A stretch of DNA of 64,000 bases from Streptomyces morookaense. Lineage in GTDB: Bacteria > Actinomycetota > Actinomycetes > Streptomycetales > Streptomycetaceae. Positions 59,202-64,000 of the stretch are shown here, one piece after another. How positions within the stretch are numbered: the stretch's first letter is position 1; each line of letters opens with the position of its first letter. The notes under the pieces were generated by a model. That model saw only the letters and a list, made by a program, of their open reading frames with translations, did not search any database and was not told the origin of the DNA. The position numbers and the translations under genes were made by a program. Where the stretch lies: NCBI RefSeq assembly GCF_013030945.1, contig NZ_JABBXF010000014.1, forward strand, positions 62,001 to 126,000. The letters run 5' to 3'.

Positions 59202-60110
59202 ATGACCCGCATGACCGAAGACCCTGGACAAGAAACCGAGTCCGGCTGGTACGTCGACGACCGCTGCATGAACTGCGACGTCGCCCGGCAGCTCGCCCCC
59301 AGCCTGATCGTGGAGACCGACGGCCGCTCGGCCGTACGCCACCAGCCGCGCAACGCCGCCGAGTTGCAGCAGCTGCACGCGGCCGCCCACGCCTGCCCCA
59401 CCCGGTCGATCCGCCACCCCACGCAACAGCTCGACCCCGCCCTCGACCCGTTCCCGCTCGCCCTGGACGAGCACGTGCACCTCTGCGGCCACAACTCCCT
59501 CCGGACCGCCGGCGCCAACTCCTATCTCCTGCGCCGCCCTTCGGGCACGGCCATGATGATCGACACACCGCGCTGGAGCCCGGCGCTGGCCGACCGCTAC
59601 GAGGCGGCGGCCGGACCGGTCACCGACGTGCTCCTCACCCACCGCGACCATGCCACCCACGGGCGCCGCTACGCCGACCGCTTCGGTGCGCGGCTGTGGA
59701 TCCACGAGGGCGATCTCGACGCCGCCCCGGACGCCGACCGTGTCCTGTGCGGACAGCGGCCCACCGAGGTTGCGGAGGGCGTGGTCGCCCACCCGCTGCC
59801 GGGTCACACGCGCGGCAGCGTCCTCTACGTCGCCGACGACCTGTACTGCTTCAGCGGTGGCAGCTTCTACTGGTCCCGTATGACCGGGGACATCGAGATC
59901 GCGGAGAACGTCGTCTGGTACTCCGTCGACGAGTTGGCGGCCTCCCTCGCCCGTACGGCAGGCCACCTGCGCTTCGCATGGCTGCTGCCGGGCCACGGGG
60001 ACCGCATGCGGCTGTCCGCCGACGACATGGGCGAACGGCTCGCGCGGCTGGCGGAACGCACGCGCGCACTCCGGCCCCGGCCCGTGGACTTCACGGCGCA
60101 CCGCTGGTGA
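59202..60110 (+). CDS. MBL-fold hydrolase with N-terminal ferredoxin-like domain
   Basis: 302 residues. The first ~70 residues carry a cysteine pattern (RCMNCDVARQL then AHACPTRSI) as in 4Fe-4S ferredoxin-like domains with three cysteines. The MBL domain follows: GHNSLRTAGANSYLLRRPSG, LLTHRDHATHGRRY, VVAHPLPGHTRGSVLYVADD and WLLPGHGDRMRL. The HxHxDH metal motif is degenerate (THRDHATHG), so the metal site is incomplete or altered. Function unknown. Confidence 0.85.
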   Translation: MTRMTEDPGQETESGWYVDDRCMNCDVARQLAPSLIVETDGRSAVRHQPRNAAELQQLHAAAHACPTRSIRHPTQQLDPALDPFPLALDEHVHLCGHNSLRTAGANSYLLRRPSGTAMMIDTPRWSPALADRYEAAAGPVTDVLLTHRDHATHGRRYADRFGARLWIHEGDLDAAPDADRVLCGQRPTEVAEGVVAHPLPGHTRGSVLYVADDLYCFSGGSFYWSRMTGDIEIAENVVWYSVDELAASLARTAGHLRFAWLLPGHGDRMRLSADDMGERLARLAERTRALRPRPVDFTAHRW

Positions 60111-60132
60111 GCACCGCTGGTGAGACCCGCCG

Positions 60133-60963
60133 TCAGGGCTGCGGAACAGCGCACTCGGCGGCGCGGCTGACGTCCTCCCACTTCCGCCACGTCGCCATCC
60201 GGTCGCGGTAGATCTCCAGCGCCCCGTCGAACACGGCACTGCCGAGGATCAGCCGGAGCGGCGGCTCGTCGCTGTTCACCAGCTTCAGCAACGCCTCGGC
60301 GGCGAGCCGCGGTTCGCTGTCGACCGAGCCCTCGGCGTACTGCTCCGCCAGCTCGGCGCGCATGGATGCGTAGGCCTCCATCGGGGCTGCGGTCGTCATG
60401 TTGTTCCACAGGTCGGTCCAGTAGCCGCCGGGTTCGACGATGGTGGTCCTGACCCCGAAGCGGGCGGCCTCCATGGCCAGCGCCTCGCTCATCCCCTCCA
60501 GCGCCCACTTGCCGGCGTTGTACATCCCCGAGGACGCGTGGGCCGCGACGCCGCCGATGCTGGATATCTGGACGAGGTGACCGGACCCCTGGGCGCGCAA
60601 CTGCGGCAGCACGGCCTGGCTCACCCACAGCGGGCCGAAGAAGTTGACGTCCATATGGGCCCGCGCCTCGGCCTCCGAGAATTCCTCGACGGCGCCGGCG
60701 GCGATGGTTCCCGCGTTGTTGACGACGATGTCGAGCCGGCCGAACGCCGCGACGGCCTGCTCGACGGCCGTGAAGACGGCGGCCCGGTCGGTGACGTCGA
60801 CGCGCACGGTGACGAGCCGGCCCGGGTGGGCGGCGACGAGGTCGTCGAGGAGTTCGATGCTGCGGGCGGCGCCGACGACGCGGTCGCCCGCGTCGAGGGC
60901 GGCTTGTGTGAAGGCGCGGCCGAGGCCGCGGGTGGCGCCGGTGATGAACCAGACACGGGACAT
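60133..60963 (-). CDS. Classical SDR family oxidoreductase
   Basis: 276 residues. Cofactor motif FITGATRGLGRAFTQAALDA, NNAG in LDIVVNNAGTIAAGA, Ser in QISSIGGVA, and catalytic YxxxK in GMYNAGKWALEGM. The length and C-terminal tail match SDRs that reduce ketones or aldehydes. An operator-like palindrome lies at 61002-61020 upstream. No regulator adjacent on this strand. Confidence 0.93.
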   Translation of the reverse strand: MSRVWFITGATRGLGRAFTQAALDAGDRVVGAARSIELLDDLVAAHPGRLVTVRVDVTDRAAVFTAVEQAVAAFGRLDIVVNNAGTIAAGAVEEFSEAEARAHMDVNFFGPLWVSQAVLPQLRAQGSGHLVQISSIGGVAAHASSGMYNAGKWALEGMSEALAMEAARFGVRTTIVEPGGYWTDLWNNMTTAAPMEAYASMRAELAEQYAEGSVDSEPRLAAEALLKLVNSDEPPLRLILGSAVFDGALEIYRDRMATWRKWEDVSRAAECAVPQP

Positions 60964-61001
60964 GAGGAGTTGGTCTCCTTTCGGGCGGACGACTTAATGA
61001 A

Positions 61002-61020
61002 GCGAGACGTTGCGTCTCGC
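61002..61020. promoter_or_regulatory. Putative operator upstream of the SDR gene
   Basis: GCGAGACG and CGTCTCGC are inverted repeats around TTG, 39 bp upstream of the SDR start. This is the form of TetR-family operators. An adjacent TTAATGAAG could be part of the promoter. Confidence 0.7.
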
Positions 61021-61080
61021 GTCACCGTCATGAGTGTGCACCGCCCCCCGCCCGAAGATCAAGGGAATAAGGGAATAGCG

Positions 61081-61113
61081 GTGCCGCCCGGCCGAATCCC
61101 GGCCGGGCGGCAC
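61081..61113. terminator. Rho-independent terminator (14-bp stem)
   Basis: GTGCCGCCCGGCCG and CGGCCGGGCGGCAC pair perfectly around AATCC, 17 bp after the SGNH hydrolase stop on the minus strand. Confidence 0.8.
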
Positions 61114-61129
61114 GCATACAGGAGTCGTC

Positions 61130-62020
61130 TCAGCCGTGCAGCGCCTTCAACACCGCGTCGGCCATGACCCGTTCACCGGTGGCGTTGGGGTGCAGCGACA
61201 GGGCCGGCTTGACGGGCAGGATCCCCTCGATCCAGCGGTCCGAGGAGCAGGCGTCATGACCCTTCGTCGCGTTGAACGTGTCGACGTACGTCGCGCCGTT
61301 CGCGGCGGCGGTCGTCGAGACCATGTCGTTGAGCTTGCCGATGACGGAGCGCAGGTAGGCGAGATCGCCGGTGGTGGCCGGCATCTTGAACAGACACTTC
61401 TTCGGGTCGTCGGGCAGCACCGCCGGGTAGCCGGCGACCAGCACCTTGGCCCGCGGCGCCTTCGCATGGATCCGCCGGAGCGCGTCGGCCAGTTGCGGCG
61501 CGGCGGCGTCGAGGCGGTTGCCGAGCGTGTCCCCGTAGTGGTCGCGGCAGGGGGCGCCGAACGGGTTGGTCACGGCGAGGGCGGCGCAGGTGGCCACGAC
61601 GTCGACGAAGCCGAGGGCCGAGGTGCCGAGGTTGTTGCCGCCGATGGTGAGGGTGACCAGGCCGGTGCCCGGGGTGACGGCGTCGAGCTGGGGCCCGTTG
61701 ACCGGTATGCCGACGTCGGTCTGGGTGGCGGTGAGCGCGTCCACCTTCGCGGCGGCACAGGTCACGTCCTTGTACGAGGACAAGGCGGCCTCGCGTTGGA
61801 GGGTCTCCGCCACCACGTGCCCGTAGTTGCGGGAGGAGCGCATGCACAGGCCCGCCGACTGTGCGGGGACTCCGGCCCCGGCGGCGTAGGAGTCTCCGAG
61901 GGCCACGTACGTACCGGCCGGGATCGCGCCGCCGTCCGCGGCGTGCGCGGGGGCGGCGACGGTGGCGAGGGATGCGGCGAGGAGAGCACAGGCGGCGGTC
62001 GCGCTGACGGCTCTGGACAC
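61130..62020 (-). CDS. Secreted SGNH/GDSL hydrolase
   Basis: 296 residues from the GTG at 62020 (GGGAGGAACC upstream). Signal peptide SATAACALLAASLATVAAPA, cleaved near AHA-ADG. Block I AGTYVALGDSYAAGAG (Ser), block III TIGGNNLGTSA, block V LSLHPNATGERVMADAVLKA (His). Similar in plan to the gene at 19660 but distinct in sequence. Extracellular esterase or lipase. Confidence 0.93.
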   Translation of the reverse strand: MSRAVSATAACALLAASLATVAAPAHAADGGAIPAGTYVALGDSYAAGAGVPAQSAGLCMRSSRNYGHVVAETLQREAALSSYKDVTCAAAKVDALTATQTDVGIPVNGPQLDAVTPGTGLVTLTIGGNNLGTSALGFVDVVATCAALAVTNPFGAPCRDHYGDTLGNRLDAAAPQLADALRRIHAKAPRAKVLVAGYPAVLPDDPKKCLFKMPATTGDLAYLRSVIGKLNDMVSTTAAANGATYVDTFNATKGHDACSSDRWIEGILPVKPALSLHPNATGERVMADAVLKALHG

Positions 62021-62193
62021 GGTTCCTCCCGTGAAGGGGCAGAGGGGGTGAGGGAACACTTTCGAAACCGGCCGGTAACGTTCCCGGTATCGTCGCCGCC
62101 CTCCACGGCGTCGGCCATGTGCCGGCACACAGCAAACACGGAGGTGCTTTGTCCCTCGACACACCGTCCTAACTGCTCGGTAACCTGCGGTAC

Positions 62194-63399
62194 ATGAGCC
62201 GTCCGCCGTCCCCTCCCGCCGAAGTCGCCCCCGTGGCGGCCCTGCTGCTGCAACGCGCGCAGGAACTGGGCGAACGCATGGCCAAACGCATACGGACCGA
62301 AGTGGCCTACTACGCCAGCGAGGAACGCGTCTCCTCCGCGCTGCTGGGCGACTCGTGCCGGCGCAACGCCGAGCTGGTCTTCGGGCACCTCGCCGAGGGC
62401 TGCACGCCGGGCATGGCCCAGGCGCAGGACACGGGCCGCGAGGCGGCCCATATGGGCACGCCGCTGGCCGAGTTGCTGCACGCCTACCGCGTCGGCTCCG
62501 AATTCCTGTGGACGGAACTGGCCGCGGCGGCGGGTGCCGCCGAGGGGGTCAGCGCGGACACGATCGTGGCCCTGGCCGGCTGGTGGGTGAACCAGGGCCT
62601 CGCGGCGGCGGCCGGCGACGCCTACCGGGAGGCGGCCGCCCAACTGGCGCTCCGGCACGAGCGGGAGCGCTCCGCGCTCGTCGAGGCCCTCTTCACCGGG
62701 ATGTTCACCGACCACACGACGCTCTGGGAGGCCGCCGACCGGCTCGGTCTGCCGACCGAGGGGCCGTACGTGGTGGTGGCGGCCGAGGTGCCCGCGCCGG
62801 GCCGGGAGGCACTGCCCGGCATCGAGGCCCGGTTGCTGACCGAACGGACGCGCTCGGCCTGGCGGCTGCTGCCCGATCTGCAGGCCGGCGTGGTCGCGGC
62901 CCACGGCCCGGCGGGCGAACGGACGGTGCTGCGGCTGCTGGAGAAGACGGCCGGCTGCCGGGTGGGCGTCAGCCCTCCGTACCGCACCCTCCAGGGCACC
63001 CCGCGCGCCCTGCGCCACGCGCGCCTCGCGCTGGCCGGCCTGCGCGGCCGCCCGGCGGGCGTCGCCCGCTTCGACGACAGCCCGGTGGCGCTGCTGGTGG
63101 CGGCCTCCCCGGACGAGGCCGTCCGCATCGCGCGGACGGCCCTCGCCCGGGTCCTGGAACTGCCGCCCGACGAACGGGCCCGGCTGGTCGACACGTTGGA
63201 GCAGTGGTACGCGGCGGGCGGCTCCGCGGCCGGGGCGGCGGAGCAGCTGTACTGCCACCGCAACACGGTCCGCTACCGCCTGCGCCGACTGGAGGAACTG
63301 ACGGGCCGCTCCCTCCAGGACCCGCGCGCGGTCGCGGACTTGGCGGTTGCGCTGCGGGCGTTGAGGTTGCTGCCGGGGACGACGGAGGTCGGGTCTTGA
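62194..63399 (+). CDS. PucR-type helix-turn-helix transcriptional regulator
   Basis: 401 residues. The C-terminal PucR HTH (LEQWYAAGGSAAGAAEQLYC, HRNTVRYRLRRLEELTGRSL) follows a GGDEF-like region (RLLTERTRSAWRLLPDLQAG, SPPYRTLQGTPRALRHARLA) and an N-terminal helical RsbT-co-antagonist-like domain (HMGTPLAELLHAYRVGSEFL). Target unknown; PucR-type proteins mostly activate nearby catabolic genes. The TACATG start context suggests a leaderless transcript. Confidence 0.92.
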   Translation: MSRPPSPPAEVAPVAALLLQRAQELGERMAKRIRTEVAYYASEERVSSALLGDSCRRNAELVFGHLAEGCTPGMAQAQDTGREAAHMGTPLAELLHAYRVGSEFLWTELAAAAGAAEGVSADTIVALAGWWVNQGLAAAAGDAYREAAAQLALRHERERSALVEALFTGMFTDHTTLWEAADRLGLPTEGPYVVVAAEVPAPGREALPGIEARLLTERTRSAWRLLPDLQAGVVAAHGPAGERTVLRLLEKTAGCRVGVSPPYRTLQGTPRALRHARLALAGLRGRPAGVARFDDSPVALLVAASPDEAVRIARTALARVLELPPDERARLVDTLEQWYAAGGSAAGAAEQLYCHRNTVRYRLRRLEELTGRSLQDPRAVADLAVALRALRLLPGTTEVGS

Positions 63400-63471
63400 C
63401 GCGGCGGGTCATGCCGACGGATTCGTGCCGGTCGGACGAGGCGAGGAAGCTTCAGCACTCCCGAAGTCTCG

Positions 63472-64000
63472 TCACGAAGTCGCAGAGCAGAAGGGGAAAC
63501 AGTCCCCGCTGCCCCCGGCATTGATCAGGACGTAGGTCCCGGTGCCGTCGGGCTTGCCCATGCTGTACTGGCGCAGGGGCTGGCCTTCGGCGTTGCGCTC
63601 GTGTCCGACCATGTATCCGGTGAACTTGTTCTGGACGCCGATCTTGTCCGAGCCGGGAACGTCCCGGTAGACGTAGAAGCGTTGGAGGTCGTCCGTCTTG
63701 CAGTCGGCTTGCTGCAGCGGGGCTCCTTCGTCGGCCGCGGTGCTCTCGGCGACGGCCAGGCACTTGTTGCTGGAGCGGTTGATGAAGATGTCCTCGGCGA
63801 TGCCGCCGTTCTCCGGGCCGCGGCACACCTGCCACTGGTCCGGGTTGCCGAACCCACTGGGCGCAGCCCGCAGTTGGACGTTGTCGCCTCCGAGGAAGTC
63901 GGGCGCTGTCCAGAACAGGGAGCGGTCAGGCGTGGCGATCTTGTAGTAGTCCTTGTCGCAGGTGAAACCCGGGGGCACGGCGGGGCCGGAGGGCCAGTCG
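63472..64000 (-). CDS. Ricin-type beta-trefoil protein (N-terminus beyond window)
   Basis: 176 codons visible, the 5 prime part missing. Sequence continues to the edge in frame. The visible part has RSSNKCLAVAESTAADEGAP, LQQADCKTDDLQRFYVYRDV and YVLINAGGSGDCFPFC: one RICIN-like repeat region with several cysteines. Probably a secreted lectin or the lectin part of a hydrolase. It ends 73 bp after the convergent PucR gene. Confidence 0.78.
   Translation of the reverse strand, partial: DWPSGPAVPPGFTCDKDYYKIATPDRSLFWTAPDFLGGDNVQLRAAPSGFGNPDQWQVCRGPENGGIAEDIFINRSSNKCLAVAESTAADEGAPLQQADCKTDDLQRFYVYRDVPGSDKIGVQNKFTGYMVGHERNAEGQPLRQYSMGKPDGTGTYVLINAGGSGDCFPFCSATS

Noticed and set aside
1..64000. CRISPR arrays, tRNA or rRNA genes, insertion sequences and attachment sites
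   Set aside because: No regularly spaced repeats, cloverleaf sequences, transposase motifs or terminal inverted repeats were found by reading; short tandem repeats at 54490 are too few for an array.

Overview
The window is high-GC actinobacterial chromosome and almost certainly comes from a Streptomyces. The evidence is the strong third-position GC bias, the Tat and Sec secreted proteins, the gas vesicle genes in Streptomyces order, a class I terpene synthase, a c-di-AMP (ydaO) riboswitch before an NlpC/P60 hydrolase, and helR behind a rifamycin-associated element. No rRNA, tRNA, CRISPR array, transposase or phage gene was seen. Two decayed genes (HAD hydrolase, inositol monophosphatase) mark 40.8-45.5 kb as a region that has lost DNA.

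Layout. 0-1.5 kb: the end of a conflict-type module, a caspase-like peptidase with its small EACC1 partner, cut by the window edge. 1.6-5.3 kb: TetR/SDR divergent pair, DsbA-like protein, MarR regulator, HD protein. 5.2-15.3 kb: DUF2156 lysyltransferase-like membrane protein with a membrane esterase, a Tat-secreted TIM-barrel protein, helR with its element, a TolB-like lipoprotein and a secreted ricin-type lectin. 15.3-19.5 kb: gas vesicle operon gvpO-A-F-G-J-L-S-K with a divergent SRPBCC gene. 19.6-26.8 kb: secreted SGNH esterase, terpene synthase, a small operon of alpha/beta hydrolase plus possible glycosyltransferase, small secreted proteins, a YchJ-family protein, and the riboswitch-controlled NlpC/P60 hydrolase.

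27.1-36.6 kb is the most striking region. Eight co-oriented, tightly packed genes encode a CE18/PelA-like secreted deacetylase, a PelF-type glycosyltransferase, a polytopic membrane protein, a LegB-like sugar dehydratase, a sugar nucleotidyltransferase, an NDP-sugar epimerase, a spherulin-4 (GH135-like) protein and a GH114 endo-alpha-1,4-polygalactosaminidase lipoprotein. These families are shared with the bacterial Pel and the fungal galactosaminogalactan pathways, so the locus probably makes, exports, deacetylates and trims an amino-sugar exopolysaccharide.

37.5-45.5 kb holds a secreted protein, an SDR-DUF2867 fusion, DUF805, a phosphotransferase, a TetR/membrane protein pair and the two pseudogenes. 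45.6-58.0 kb looks like an undescribed biosynthetic cluster without NRPS or PKS. A leftward operon encodes a C26 glutamine-amidotransferase-like hydrolase, GNAT, FAD oxidoreductase, PLP decarboxylase, penicillin-acylase-type hydrolase, EamA exporter and second GNAT. A divergent operon encodes a lysine-2,3-aminomutase-like radical SAM enzyme and a PGM1-like ATP-grasp ligase, followed by another EamA exporter. The rest (58.1-64 kb) is a quinone-oxidoreductase-like enzyme and an SDR, each behind a clear palindromic operator, a ferredoxin-MBL fusion, a second SGNH esterase, a PucR-type regulator and a truncated ricin-type protein.
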